64,000 nt of DNA from the NCBI GenBank assembly GCA_003218975.1, contig QHPD01000099.1:18321-82320 (forward strand), in the 5' to 3' direction. The position numbers and the translations under genes are program-made. How positions within the stretch are numbered: position 1 is the first letter of the stretch; every line of letters begins with the position of its first letter. The stretch comes from Verrucomicrobiota bacterium (GTDB lineage Bacteria > Verrucomicrobiota > Verrucomicrobiia > Chthoniobacterales > UBA10450). This document shows positions 35,673 to 44,379 of the stretch, in pieces. Below the pieces are notes generated by a model that saw only the letters and a program-made list of their open reading frames with translations, searched no databases and had not been told where the DNA came from.

Positions 35673-36863
35673 ATGAAAAAACGAAACATTACATTCACAA
35701 CGATTCTGCTGGTGCTTGGCTGCTTTTCGCTTTCGCCGACGGCTCGCGCGCTTAACCCGCCACCCGACGGAGGTTATCGCAACCAAACTACCGCTGAGGG
35801 TGATGGTGCGCTCTTCAGCCTTACAACCGGCGCCGACAACACGGCGATTGGTTTTAATGCGCTCCATAGTCTTACCATCGGTTCGGAAGCTACGGCCACT
35901 GGCTCTCTAGCGCTTTTTAACGACACAACCGGCTTCAACACAGCCTACGGTTTTAAAGCGCTCTATAGCAACACAGACGGGTTCGCCAACGTGGCCATTG
36001 GTCGTAACGCAATGCGGGACCACACGACCGGCGACCACAACACGGCCACTGGTGGTGCAGCGCTCTTATTCAACACGGACGGCACCGGCAACACCGCCAC
36101 CGGTCGTGCAGCAATGGGTTTCGGCACAACCGGCTCCATAAACGCCGCCACCGGTTGGCAAGCGCTCTTTAACAACACCGGCGACGAAAACACGGCCGAC
36201 GGTGCTTTTGCGCTCTATAGCAACACCACTGGTAACGGAAACATCGCCTTGGGCGCTGGCGCCGGTGACAATCTCACCACCGGCGACAACAATATCGACA
36301 TCGGCAACGAAGGTTTTGCTGGCGAGGCCAACACTATCCGCATCGGCACGAGCGGAGATCAGACAAAAACGTTTATCGCTGGCATTAGTGGGACAGCGGT
36401 TACGGGTGTGGCAGTTCGTGTAAGCAGCAGCGGTCAACTTGGCACAGCGCCCTCCTCGGAGCGTTTCAAGGACGAGATCAAGCCCATGGACAAGGCAAGC
36501 GAAGCGATTCTGGCGCTCAAACCGGTCAGCTTCCGCTACAAGCACGAGGTCGATCCGGAAGGTACTCCGCAGTTTGGCCTCGTGGCTGAAGAGGTGGAAA
36601 AAGTGGACCCCGCTCTCGTGGCTCGCGATGCCCAAGGGAAAGTCTACACCGTGCGTTACGAGGCGGTAAACGCGATGTTGCTTAACGAGTTCCTCAAACA
36701 GCACCGCAATGTGCAGGAATTGGAAGCGACGGCTGTGGAGCAGCAGAAAGAAATTAAAACCCTCACTGCAAGCCTGAAAGAGCAAGCATCACAAATCCAA
36801 AAGGTGAACGCACAGCTCGCAGTGAGCAAACCTGCGCCGCAAATGGTCCTCAACAATCAGTAA
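35673..36863 (+). CDS. Surface protein with YadA-like head repeats and S74 intramolecular chaperone domain
   Basis: A 396-residue exported protein: signal peptide (TTILLVLGCFSLSPTARA), then about 200 residues of 14-16-residue repeats of the form N(T/I)A.G..AL..NTTG, like the beta-roll head of trimeric adhesins. An S74 chaperone-of-endosialidase domain follows (SSERFKDEIKPMDKASEAIL, LKPVSFRYKHEVDPEG), then a coiled coil (QQKEIKTLTASLKEQASQIQ). S74 domains help trimers fold and usually cut themselves off. Such proteins are common outside phages in Verrucomicrobiota. A good ribosome site (AAAAGGAAATCAAAT) precedes it. Confidence 0.88.
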   Translation: MKKRNITFTTILLVLGCFSLSPTARALNPPPDGGYRNQTTAEGDGALFSLTTGADNTAIGFNALHSLTIGSEATATGSLALFNDTTGFNTAYGFKALYSNTDGFANVAIGRNAMRDHTTGDHNTATGGAALLFNTDGTGNTATGRAAMGFGTTGSINAATGWQALFNNTGDENTADGAFALYSNTTGNGNIALGAGAGDNLTTGDNNIDIGNEGFAGEANTIRIGTSGDQTKTFIAGISGTAVTGVAVRVSSSGQLGTAPSSERFKDEIKPMDKASEAILALKPVSFRYKHEVDPEGTPQFGLVAEEVEKVDPALVARDAQGKVYTVRYEAVNAMLLNEFLKQHRNVQELEATAVEQQKEIKTLTASLKEQASQIQKVNAQLAVSKPAPQMVLNNQ

Positions 36864-36899
36864 AGCTCTGACCTAACAAGCAGCTGTATTTGGCAATCA

Positions 36900-36930
36900 G
36901 CCGCCACACTTTACCGCGTGGCGGCTTTTT
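36900..36930 (+). terminator. Intrinsic terminator of the S74 gene
   Basis: GCCGCCAC (36900-36907) pairs with GTGGCGGC (36918-36925), followed directly by TTTTT. It is 37 nt after the stop codon and is a textbook rho-independent terminator. Confidence 0.88.
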
Positions 36931-37039
36931 GTTTGCGAAGCGGAGATGTCCAACTTTACGACAGCCACGTAACTCGACTTCGCTCGGGATAACAAAATGC
37001 CGGCGCTAGCGAGCATTCTCTGATAAAGTTGAGCGCCGC

Positions 37040-38674
37040 TTATTTTTCCATTCCGGCGACAGCGTGCTCGGGGTGCTCATGTACACCATGACCGTGCAAC
37101 GAGGGACGAATGCGCAGGAAAAATTCAAAGGCGTAACCGAGATCGTCTCCATAGTAGCGATCGAGACGATCGGGGCGATCGTTGATCGTGAATTGCGTGC
37201 CGAGTCCGATGTCGAGGCCGTTGCCATGCGACAAATCGCGCACGTATCCGATCGTGTATCCGCTCACTGGAAAGATGCGCGATTCATCCGGTGGATCGAG
37301 AACCAGTTCGTGACCGGATTTCTCCACGCGCTCCCAACGCGCGTAAACGGTGTCGCGTCCGCGCTGATAATTTGACTCGACCAGGAACGATTGCGTTTTC
37401 CCTTCGCCCGTATCGTGGTTTTGGCCCCAAACAAAAGTGTTCGACCAATTGCTATCGTTTCCAAGCGGGAGGTTATAAATGGCGGACGCAGTGGTGCGAT
37501 GCCGTTTCAGGTCTGGCTCGAGCGCTTCAGGGCTTTTGATGTAACCGTACGAAACTTGCAGTGCCAGATTTTGCGTAGGGTTCCAGGAGATGCGGCCGCT
37601 GTAGGAATCGAATCGTGGCTCATCGAAATTGTAGCGGTCTTCGTCCGGCTCGCGCCCGGTAAACACGCTGCCTTCGACTTTGATGTTTCGCCAAACCAGA
37701 CCGCCCGTGGCCACGCCGAAGGTGACGTGCGTCGAATCCTGCCAGTGATGACCGAGCGGTGCATCCGGATCGTCCATCGCCGATGGGCGGTGCATGAAAG
37801 TGGGCGGTCCGAGCGCCGGTTCGCCTGGATAACCAAAATACAAATACGCGCTCAGACTGTCTTCGAACTTCTGCGAATAACTAATCGACAATTCATCGAA
37901 CAAATCGTGCGGATGTTGCCGGTCGTGCAATGGTTGGTCGTGCCACGATTCGCCGCTTTGAAATAAGAGCGGATAACCGCGACCGCCCTCTGTCAGCGGA
38001 TCTAAGCTCATCATTAAGCGCCCGCCGAGTTGAGCGCTGTCGCCTAGCGGATGCGAATACATTCCCATGATCCAATTCGGCGCATCGATCCGATCGTCCC
38101 CGCGCTGCGTGCTGACGTACGTGTAGCGCGGGAAAATCGCGCCATGCAGCATCAGCATGTCATTACCGAACATGAACATTTTGCCGTACATCGGAGATGA
38201 ATCAGGCAGCCAGCTCGTGCCCGAACCTTCGCGGCTCATTGGATCCGCAATATCCACGGAGGATCGCATCGACATCTGCATATGTGACATGTCGTGCGGT
38301 TCGTGCCCCTGCATAGAGTGCATTTGATGTGATTCACGTGGCATCGTTTCATCGCCGTGATGCTGATGCATTTCGTGATTAGCGTGCATCTTTTGCATGT
38401 CGCGCGACTCGCGCGCGTCGTTTTTGGCTTTTGCGTTAGTCGCCTTTTTTTTGAGGACCAATTTCATTCCGCATTTCGGGCAATTGCCGGGATGATCCAT
38501 AATGATTTCGGGATGCATCGGGCACGTGTATTCCTGTCTATTCTCTTTCTCTTGCTCATGCTCGTGCTCTTGCTCACCATGCGGGCGATTGAGGTCAATC
38601 GCCCCTACCTTCGCGCTGGTGCTAATCGCGAGCACAATTGCGCTGATTAGAATAAAAATCCGTTTCTGCTGCAT
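37040..38674 (-). CDS. Outer-membrane beta-barrel protein with heavy-metal-binding domain, copper-type
   Basis: A 544-residue exported protein. After a signal peptide (FILISAIVLAISTSAKVGA) comes a His/Glu-rich stretch, a heavy-metal-binding domain (YTCPMHPEIIMDHPGNCPKC, then GMKLV) and a Met/His-rich segment (MHANHEMHQHHGDETM, MQGHEPHDMSHMQMSM). From about residue 150 the sequence alternates as in an outer-membrane barrel, ending in a strand-like YAFEFFLRIRP. It is probably a periplasmic/outer-membrane copper or silver tolerance protein. It lies downstream of a small cysteine-containing exported protein and an MFS transporter on the same strand. Confidence 0.82.
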   Translation of the reverse strand: MQQKRIFILISAIVLAISTSAKVGAIDLNRPHGEQEHEHEQEKENRQEYTCPMHPEIIMDHPGNCPKCGMKLVLKKKATNAKAKNDARESRDMQKMHANHEMHQHHGDETMPRESHQMHSMQGHEPHDMSHMQMSMRSSVDIADPMSREGSGTSWLPDSSPMYGKMFMFGNDMLMLHGAIFPRYTYVSTQRGDDRIDAPNWIMGMYSHPLGDSAQLGGRLMMSLDPLTEGGRGYPLLFQSGESWHDQPLHDRQHPHDLFDELSISYSQKFEDSLSAYLYFGYPGEPALGPPTFMHRPSAMDDPDAPLGHHWQDSTHVTFGVATGGLVWRNIKVEGSVFTGREPDEDRYNFDEPRFDSYSGRISWNPTQNLALQVSYGYIKSPEALEPDLKRHRTTASAIYNLPLGNDSNWSNTFVWGQNHDTGEGKTQSFLVESNYQRGRDTVYARWERVEKSGHELVLDPPDESRIFPVSGYTIGYVRDLSHGNGLDIGLGTQFTINDRPDRLDRYYGDDLGYAFEFFLRIRPSLHGHGVHEHPEHAVAGMEK

Positions 38675-38690
38675 GCTGCTGGTATGTTTC

Positions 38691-38752
38691 TGTAGTGGCA
38701 GCCGTGCCGGCTGCGGGTCTGCACGATGCAGGCGACACGCCTGCCGCTACAG
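38691..38752. repeat. Dispersed double-hairpin element
   Basis: TGTAGTGGCAG...CTGC (left) pairs with GCAGG...CTGCCGCTACA (right), each half itself containing a small palindrome. It is of the same type as 1558 and 40555 and lies in the spacer of the copper-type locus. Confidence 0.7.
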
Positions 38753-38782
38753 CTGAAGATCCGCGATGCGGATCGCTGTTCG

Positions 38783-39208
38783 TTAGGCAAGAAAAGGCGG
38801 AGCGTGAGCGAGAAGGCTCCGCTGTAAGGTCAGCTCAGCAAATGAGCGCGCGCCGGGCGGCCCGGTGTCGAGCAACAACAGCGCCTGCGTGCGCAACGGA
38901 CGCGCGATGAGCGCGAACTCTTCAACGCGAAGATCGACATCGGAAAACTTGGCGTCATCTCGCGCCCAACTTTTCGTTTTCGCGAAAGGAACAGCACGCA
39001 GGACTTTGCAGCACTGCACCTGCGATGATTGCTCTTTTTGCTTTGTAGGCTTGGAATGGAACGGGCACTCGGCTTGCGCCGAATCCGTCCTTGTCGCGAG
39101 CGCAGCAAACGCGCAATGATTCGAGATCGCGAACCAGGAACAGATCGCAATTGCCACCACGGCGCAGCGAATGCTCGCTTTCATTACAGCTGTAGTTAGT
39201 CGAACCAT
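38783..39208 (-). CDS. Small exported protein of unknown function in the copper-type locus
   Basis: About 141 residues. The N-terminus (CAVVAIAICSWFAISNHCAF) is a signal peptide. The mature part has conserved-looking cysteines (AECPFHS, QCCKVLRA) and ends SLLAHAPPFLA. I do not recognise a family. CPF and QCCK cysteines with the neighbouring heavy-metal protein suggest metal handling, but this is a guess. The start could be the ATG at 39208, 39184 or 39226; the last would overlap the MFS stop. Confidence 0.6.
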   Translation of the reverse strand: MVRLTTAVMKASIRCAVVAIAICSWFAISNHCAFAALATRTDSAQAECPFHSKPTKQKEQSSQVQCCKVLRAVPFAKTKSWARDDAKFSDVDLRVEEFALIARPLRTQALLLLDTGPPGARSFAELTLQRSLLAHAPPFLA

Positions 39209-39218
39209 AGTCAACAAC

Positions 39219-40529
39219 TCAAACATTTTCTTCAGCGGGATCGGCAATCGGCGCAACAGCACCCGAAGCAATTCCGCCCGGCGGCACGGCTTCGCTTGGT
39301 TCGACTGGTTTTTCACTCGGCTGGCCGAATTGCGGTTGTTCTACGCGCGTCGCTAGTAGCATCGCAGTGAACAACAACACAGCTGCCAGATAATACGGCG
39401 CGCCGGGAATATGAAACGAGTGCTTCGGGTTGATGAACCAGGCGAATATTCCTGAGAAGAGGAACGGCCCAATGACAAACGCTATGGAGCGCAAGCTCTG
39501 GATCGCTCCCTGCAATTCACCTTGTTCGCGCTCGCTCACGCGGTGGGTCATCATTCCCTGCGCCGCGGGGAAAGAAATATTCCACATCGAGATCACCGGG
39601 ATGGAGGCCATATAAACGATCCCGTTTCTCGCGAGACCGGCAATGACCATGCCGACCGCGCCGAAAAACTGGCCGATGTAAAGTGTGCGCCGTTCACCGA
39701 GCCACGCCACGATTCGCCCAGTAAGGCCGCCAGAAATGGCCGCCGTGAAGATCCCCACGATCGCGAGAGAAGCGCCAATCATGGTTTGGCTCCACTCGTA
39801 ACGGTAAATCGCGTAGAGCGCCCAAATCACGAAGACTTCGTGCGAGACGTAGGCAAGAAACTGTAGCGTGGCAAGCTTCCACAGCTCCGAATGGGAGCGA
39901 AGCAACACGAGCGAGCCGATCGGATTCGCCCGGCGCAATGTGACTTCTTTGCGATGTTCCTTTCGCAACGATTCCGGCACAAACAAGTAACCGTAAAGCC
40001 AGTTGACCAGGCTAAATCCAGCGGCAACCCAGAACGGCAGGCGCGGGCTGATGTCCCCGAGCGGCCCGCCAATTCCCGGTCCGAGAATAAAACCGAGACC
40101 GAAAGCCACGCCGATCATGCCAAATGCGCTGGCACGTTTTTCTTTCGGAACGACGTCAGCGATATAAGCCATCGCCGTTGGAATACTGGAAGCAGTGATT
40201 CCTGAAATAATCCGGCCGAGAAAGAGCCAACCAATCGTAGGCGAGAGCGCCATGACGATGTAGTCGAGGCCGAGCCCGAGGTTAGACAGTAGGATAACCG
40301 GGCGCCGGCCAAATTTATCGGACAAAACACCCAGCACTGGCGAAAAGAAAAATTGCATCAGCGCGAAAACAGTTCCGAAAACGCCAAGCCAGTTTGCTGC
40401 GCTTGTCGCACTACCGCTCAGAAAGTTCAGAATAAGCTTCGGCAAAACCGGCGCGATTAACCCCAGCGCCAGCATGTCGAGCATGACCGTGACGAAGATG
40501 AATGCGATGGCAGCCGGGCGTGATTTCAT
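39219..40529 (-). CDS. MFS transporter, TetA/multidrug-type (DHA1)
   Basis: About 436 residues with 12 membrane helices. Motif A is GVLSDKFGRRPVIL between helices 2 and 3, and the first helix is IAFIFVTVMLDMLALGLIAP, as in TetA. The helix 5 antiporter motif is seen as GVAFGLGFILGPGIGGPLGD. It exports a drug-like compound by proton antiport; the substrate is unknown. The ATG at 40529 is preferred, since upstream codons come from the dispersed repeat at 40555. It probably forms an operon with the two metal-locus genes. Confidence 0.9.
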   Translation of the reverse strand: MKSRPAAIAFIFVTVMLDMLALGLIAPVLPKLILNFLSGSATSAANWLGVFGTVFALMQFFFSPVLGVLSDKFGRRPVILLSNLGLGLDYIVMALSPTIGWLFLGRIISGITASSIPTAMAYIADVVPKEKRASAFGMIGVAFGLGFILGPGIGGPLGDISPRLPFWVAAGFSLVNWLYGYLFVPESLRKEHRKEVTLRRANPIGSLVLLRSHSELWKLATLQFLAYVSHEVFVIWALYAIYRYEWSQTMIGASLAIVGIFTAAISGGLTGRIVAWLGERRTLYIGQFFGAVGMVIAGLARNGIVYMASIPVISMWNISFPAAQGMMTHRVSEREQGELQGAIQSLRSIAFVIGPFLFSGIFAWFINPKHSFHIPGAPYYLAAVLLFTAMLLATRVEQPQFGQPSEKPVEPSEAVPPGGIASGAVAPIADPAEENV

Positions 40530-40554
40530 TGCAAGCGGAGCATGAACGCAACGT

Positions 40555-40619
40555 TGTAGCGGCGATTGTGTCAACCGCCGAAGCAAATGAAGGCGTTCGC
40601 CGCGGCGAACGCCACTATA
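40555..40619. repeat. Dispersed double-hairpin element
   Basis: TGTAGCGGCG...CCGCCG followed by GGCGTTCGCCGCGGCGAACG and CCACTATAA. The second hairpin is a near-perfect 22-nt palindrome. It is divergent between the MFS and SET genes and of the same type as those at 1558 and 38691. Confidence 0.72.
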
Positions 40620-40638
40620 ACTAATCTGCCGCTAAATC

Positions 40639-41157
40639 ATGATGCCGCTCTCTTATCGCTCGCCCAAGACGGAAGTCCGCGAGAGTAAAATCCACGGCCG
40701 CGGGCTGTTTGCCACGACGGACATTGCCAAGGACGAAATCGTCGCGGTCAAAGGCGGGCATATTGTTGATCGAAAAACTTTGCGCGAAAAAATCACGCCG
40801 CGGCTCGGGCCGGTGGAAATTCAGATCGACGATGATTTATTCGTCGCGCCGGTAAACGACCAAGAGCGCGAGCTGTCGATGTTGTATTCGAATCACTCGT
40901 GCGATCCGAATCTCGGGATGCGCGGCGAGATCACATTCGTGGCCATGCGCAATATCCGCGCTGGCGAAGAACTCACGCACGATTGGGCGACGACTGATGA
41001 CGACGACTATTCCGTGGAATGCCAATGCGGCGCGCCCAATTGCCGGAAAATTCTTACCGGCAAAGATTGGCAATGGCGGGCTTTGCAAAAACGTTATGCC
41101 GGTTATTTCTCAGCTTATTTGGCGCGCAAGATCGCCATGCTCGATATGGGACATTAA
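40639..41157 (+). CDS. SET-domain protein
   Basis: A 172-residue protein with a complete SET fold: ESKIHGRGLFATTDIAKDEI at the start, NHSCDPN (SAM and substrate site), AMRNIRAGEELTHDWATTDD, and a post-SET cysteine cluster CQCGAPNCRK for zinc. SET proteins methylate lysines. In bacteria they are found in Chlamydiae and scattered elsewhere; the substrate here is unknown. It is a short stand-alone form with a C-terminal helix (QKRYAGYFSAYLARKIAML). Confidence 0.92.
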   Translation: MMPLSYRSPKTEVRESKIHGRGLFATTDIAKDEIVAVKGGHIVDRKTLREKITPRLGPVEIQIDDDLFVAPVNDQERELSMLYSNHSCDPNLGMRGEITFVAMRNIRAGEELTHDWATTDDDDYSVECQCGAPNCRKILTGKDWQWRALQKRYAGYFSAYLARKIAMLDMGH

Positions 41158-41181
41158 ACACTAGCGAAATTCTGCCGCACA

Positions 41182-41523
41182 ATGTACGAGCGCCGAAAGC
41201 ATCCTCTTCTCAGCCGGGCTGAATTTCGCAAACGCGTTGGGCGTCACGGTCTGGTAGCGCTTGGAGTTTTGCTGTTTGGACTTGGGATCGGCGTTCTCGG
41301 TTATCATTTCCTCGCACATTTGAGCTGGGTCGATTCGCTCTTAAATGCGTCAATGATTCTCGCTGGGATGGGTCCAGTCGATCCACTGCCGACTGACGCG
41401 GCAAAAATTTTCGCGTCGTGTTACGCATTGTTTTCAGGTCTTGCGTTTATCGGCATTGTATCGGTGCTGCTCGCGCCGTTTGTGCATCGCATGCTGCATC
41501 GCTTTCACGCGGAGGAGCGGTGA
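41182..41523 (+). CDS. Small two-helix membrane protein, pore-loop-like
   Basis: A 113-residue protein: a basic N-terminus, a helix (VALGVLLFGLGIGVLGYHFL), a short loop with NASMILAGMGPVDPLPTDAA, and a second helix (YALFSGLAFIGIVSVLLAPF) ending in a His-rich tail. The helix-loop-helix plan recalls two-TM potassium channels, but the loop lacks TVGYGD, so ion conduction is not shown. It ends 4 nt before the TMEM175-like gene and is probably co-translated with it. Confidence 0.7.
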   Translation: MYERRKHPLLSRAEFRKRVGRHGLVALGVLLFGLGIGVLGYHFLAHLSWVDSLLNASMILAGMGPVDPLPTDAAKIFASCYALFSGLAFIGIVSVLLAPFVHRMLHRFHAEER

Positions 41524-41527
41524 CGAC

Positions 41528-42154
41528 ATGGATTTGTTGAAGCGCTTTACGCAAGGAGAACTCGGTCTTAGCCGAATCGAAGCGTTCAGCGACGGCGTGT
41601 TCGCGATTGTCGTGACGCTACTCGTGCTCGAGCTCAAAGTCCCGATTCTGCACGAGCGCAACAGCACCAGCGAGCTTGGTCACCAGCTTATCGATCTGTT
41701 ACCAAAATTTCTGAGCTGGCTGATCAGTTTCATAATCGTCTGCAAATTTTGGCTGAATCATCATCACCTGCTCACGTTCGCGCGGCATGCCACGTACGGA
41801 ATGATTTGGCTGAACTCAATCTTCCTCATGGGCCAGTCGTTCATCCCCTTTCCAACAGCGTTGATGGGCGAGTATCCCACGAACGCGCTGGCGGTGAGTT
41901 TGTTCGGCGTCGTCATGGCCGTGAACACGCTGCTCTTCATTGCGCTGCAATCGTACATCCTGCGAAACTTAATTAAGCCCGAGATGGCAGGCACGGTCGT
42001 GCCCCATCTCACGCGCAAATCTTTCGTCGGCGTGGCTTCGTATCTGCTCGGTGTCGCCGCGACGTTCTTCAATGTGCACCTTGCGTTCGTTCTTTACGCA
42101 CTGACGCCGCTATTTTTTATCACCCCTCCGCAACCGCGAAGGAGTAACTTATGA
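41528..42154 (+). CDS. TMEM175 (DUF1211) family potassium-channel-like protein
   Basis: About 208 residues with six membrane helices. The family signature RIEAFSDGVFAIVVTLLVLE in helix 1 is fully present (FSD). Bacterial TMEM175 proteins form tetrameric potassium-permeable channels in which helix 1 lines the pore. WLNHHHLLTFA and NSIFLMGQSFIPFPTALMGE are other conserved segments. The ATG at 41528 follows the previous stop by 4 nt. Confidence 0.92.
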   Translation: MDLLKRFTQGELGLSRIEAFSDGVFAIVVTLLVLELKVPILHERNSTSELGHQLIDLLPKFLSWLISFIIVCKFWLNHHHLLTFARHATYGMIWLNSIFLMGQSFIPFPTALMGEYPTNALAVSLFGVVMAVNTLLFIALQSYILRNLIKPEMAGTVVPHLTRKSFVGVASYLLGVAATFFNVHLAFVLYALTPLFFITPPQPRRSNL

Positions 42155-42254
42155 GTAAAATTGTTCGAGGAAGTTGGGATGCAGCTATGCCGAAGTGACA
42201 AGTGTGGCATTGATCTGATAGAATGGACGCCAAAGATTCACTGTCCAAAAGCGC

Positions 42255-42503
42255 ATGAAATCAGACGAACTTGAAGAAGCGCCGAAAAAGTTCGGGCCGG
42301 TTGCGGTTCGCGCGCTCGCAGTGGGCGCGCAATCTATCGGCGCCATCGCCGCTGGCGCGATCGCTATTGGCGCGGTGACGCTTGGGCTGGTCGCGATTGG
42401 CCGACTAGTAGTTGGGCGCGCGAGAATCAAACGTCTCGAAATCGGTGAGTTAAGAGTAACTCGTCTGCACGTCACCGAATCGCTCTCCACGCCGAATCAG
42501 TAG
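42255..42503 (+). CDS. Small protein with AIGA-type repeats, unknown function
   Basis: An 82-residue protein. After a charged start ([13 protein letters not shown]) comes a run of five-residue-like repeats rich in Ala, Gly, Ile and Val ([40 protein letters not shown]), then [14 protein letters not shown]. The period and composition recall a left-handed beta-helix or a membrane-inserted hairpin. No function is known to me. It converges on ahcY with a 7-nt overlap of the coding ends. Confidence 0.65.
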   Translation: MKSDELEEAPKKFGPVAVRALAVGAQSIGAIAAGAIAIGAVTLGLVAIGRLVVGRARIKRLEIGELRVTRLHVTESLSTPNQ

Positions 42504-43927
42504 CGATAATGCTCAGATTTAAACGGGCCGTCGATTGGCACGCCGAGGTAATCGGCTTGTTTTTCAGAAAGCTTCGTGAGTTTGACGCCGATTTTTTCCA
42601 GGTTCAGGCGCGCGACTTCTTCGTCGAGCTTCTTCGGCAAAACGTAAACGCCGACTTTATACGTGTCGCGATTTTCCCAGAGATCCAACTGCGCAAGAAC
42701 CTGGTTGGAAAATGAGTTGGACATGACGAAGCTCGGGTGACCAGTGGCGCAACCGAGGTTTACCAGGCGGCCCTCGGCGAGCAGGAAAATTTCGTGTCCA
42801 TCCGGGAACGTGTACTTGTCCACCTGTGGTTTGATGTTGGTTTTTTTCACGCCTTTGGCTGCGTTGAGCGCATCGACCTGAATTTCGTGGTCGAAATGGC
42901 CGATGTTGGCGACGATCGCCTGATCTTTCATCTGCTGCATGTGTTCGAGCGTGATGACGTCGACGTTGCCGCTGGCAGTAATATAAATGTCGCCGCGGCC
43001 CAGTGTCTCTTCGACAGTCGTGACCTCGTAGCCTTCCATTGCCGCCTGCAACGCGTTGATCGGATCGATCTCAGTAACGACCACACGCGCGCCTTGGCCG
43101 CGCAATGATTGCGCGCACCCTTTGCCGACGTCGCCGTAACCGCAAATGACGGCGACCTTGCCGGAAAGCATCACATCCAGCGCGCGATTTAATCCATCGA
43201 CCAACGAATGCCGACAGCCGTAAAGATTATCGAACTTCGATTTCGTGACAGAATCGTTGACGTTAATCGCAGGTACAAGGAGCCGGTTCTCCTGATGCAT
43301 TTTATAAAGCCGATGCACGCCGGTCGTAGTTTCTTCCGAAACGCCGCGCCAATCCTTCACGATCTCATGCCAGCGATACGGATTTTCACGATGAATTTCG
43401 AGCAGCAAATCTTTGATGACCTGTTCTTCCTTGTTCGCCGATTTTGTTTTTGCCCAATCGCTGCCTTCTTCGAGCTCGTAGCCTTTGTGAATGAGCAAGG
43501 TGGCGTCGCCGCCATCATCGACTACCAGTTGCGGCCCTTTGCCGTCCGGGTGTGAAATCGCCCGGTAGGTGCACCACCAGTAATCTTCGAGCGATTCGCC
43601 TTTCCACGCGAACACAGACACGCCGCTCTGCGCGACCGCAGCCGCAGCATGATCTTGCGTTGAGAAAATGTTGCAGCTCGCCCAGCGCACGCTTGCGCCG
43701 AGATCGGAAAGCGTTTCAATCAAAACCGCTGTTTGGATCGTCATGTGCAACGAGCCAGTGATGCGCACGCCTGCGAGCGGTTTCTGTGCCGCGTATCTTT
43801 CGCGGATTGCCATCAGACCCGGCATCTCCTTTTCCGCGATGGAGATTTCTTTTCTTCCGAAATTCGCCAACGAGATGTCGGCGATCTTATAATCCGTTTT
43901 CGTGTCTTCGATTGTCGATGTTTTCAT
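42497..43927 (-). CDS. ahcY: Adenosylhomocysteinase
   Basis: A 476-residue NAD-dependent enzyme that splits S-adenosylhomocysteine to adenosine and homocysteine, relieving methyltransferase inhibition. Signatures are [37 protein letters not shown], the NAD site [20 protein letters not shown] and the C-terminal KSEHYRY. Length corresponds to the longer bacterial form. Its ATG overlaps the GxxExxY stop (ATGA), and metK is upstream of that, so metK-GxxExxY-ahcY are probably transcribed together. Confidence 0.97.
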   Translation of the reverse strand: MKTSTIEDTKTDYKIADISLANFGRKEISIAEKEMPGLMAIRERYAAQKPLAGVRITGSLHMTIQTAVLIETLSDLGASVRWASCNIFSTQDHAAAAVAQSGVSVFAWKGESLEDYWWCTYRAISHPDGKGPQLVVDDGGDATLLIHKGYELEEGSDWAKTKSANKEEQVIKDLLLEIHRENPYRWHEIVKDWRGVSEETTTGVHRLYKMHQENRLLVPAINVNDSVTKSKFDNLYGCRHSLVDGLNRALDVMLSGKVAVICGYGDVGKGCAQSLRGQGARVVVTEIDPINALQAAMEGYEVTTVEETLGRGDIYITASGNVDVITLEHMQQMKDQAIVANIGHFDHEIQVDALNAAKGVKKTNIKPQVDKYTFPDGHEIFLLAEGRLVNLGCATGHPSFVMSNSFSNQVLAQLDLWENRDTYKVGVYVLPKKLDEEVARLNLEKIGVKLTKLSEKQADYLGVPIDGPFKSEHYRY

Positions 43928-44352
43928 AATGCGATTGGTTCGAGGTCATCCGCAGATTTCGCAGATTTACGCGGATTCCCAGAGGAGGTGAGAACGAGCC
44001 GTTTAAATTGTAGGCTTGATGCGCCGAAATTCAGCAGCAAGCCGCGCTGAAAACCGGCGGCTTTTACCTCGTTGATCAGCTGTGCATCATCTGTGCGTGT
44101 GAGTTCGGCGATCGCTTTCGTTTCTACGAGCAGTTCTTCGTAGCAAATGAAGTCGGCTCGGTAACCACATGTGAGCAGGTTGCCTTTGTAGCGAACGGGC
44201 AGCGGGACCTCAGCGCGAAATGATATTTGTCGTTCTTGGAATTCCAGTGCCAGTGCGCATTGATATACGGCTTCGAGAAATCCGAAGCCGAGTTCGCGAT
44301 GCACTTCCATTGCGGCACCGATGACCGCGTGACTCTGTGGATTCTTCTGCAT
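43924..44352 (-). CDS. GxxExxY protein, predicted PD-(D/E)XK nuclease (copy 2)
   Basis: A 142-residue family member. The name motif is GFLEAVY (Gly24, Glu27, Tyr30). Nuclease-like residues are Asp67 in YRADFICYE and Glu77-x-Lys79 in VETKAIAEL. The natural family end is LQFKRLVL at about residue 121; the last 20 residues ([20 protein letters not shown]) are encoded by the boundary repeat and the edge of ahcY. It lies between metK and ahcY, which work together, so it looks inserted. It shares the family core but little sequence with copy 1. Confidence 0.92.
   Translation of the reverse strand: MQKNPQSHAVIGAAMEVHRELGFGFLEAVYQCALALEFQERQISFRAEVPLPVRYKGNLLTCGYRADFICYEELLVETKAIAELTRTDDAQLINEVKAAGFQRGLLLNFGASSLQFKRLVLTSSGNPRKSAKSADDLEPIAL
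43946..43977. repeat. 9-nt-period boundary repeat, ahcY side of GxxExxY module 2
   Basis: TCATCCGCAG, ATTTCGCAG, ATTTACGCGG, ATT. It codes for the C-terminal tail of the GxxExxY protein, read on the minus strand. Its inverted partner lies at 44357, immediately upstream of the gene. Confidence 0.8.
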
Positions 44353-44356
44353 TTTT

Positions 44357-44379
44357 AATCTGCGTAAATCTGCGGATGC
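44357..44379. repeat. 9-nt-period boundary repeat, metK side of GxxExxY module 2
   Basis: AATCTGCGT, AAATCTGCG, GATGC, ending directly at the metK stop codon (44380). It shares 14 contiguous bases, GCAGATTTACGCxG-like when reversed, with the repeat at 43946 and precedes the GxxExxY start by 4 nt. Confidence 0.78.

Noticed and set aside
35673..36863. Phage tail-fibre origin of the S74-domain protein
   Set aside because: It has its own signal peptide, ribosome site and terminator, and no phage genes are nearby; a bacterial surface protein is simpler.
34864..44379. Short direct repeats with regular spacing, considered as CRISPR arrays
   Set aside because: Units are 7 to 10 nt and lie directly next to each other without 30-40 nt spacers, and no cas gene is present.
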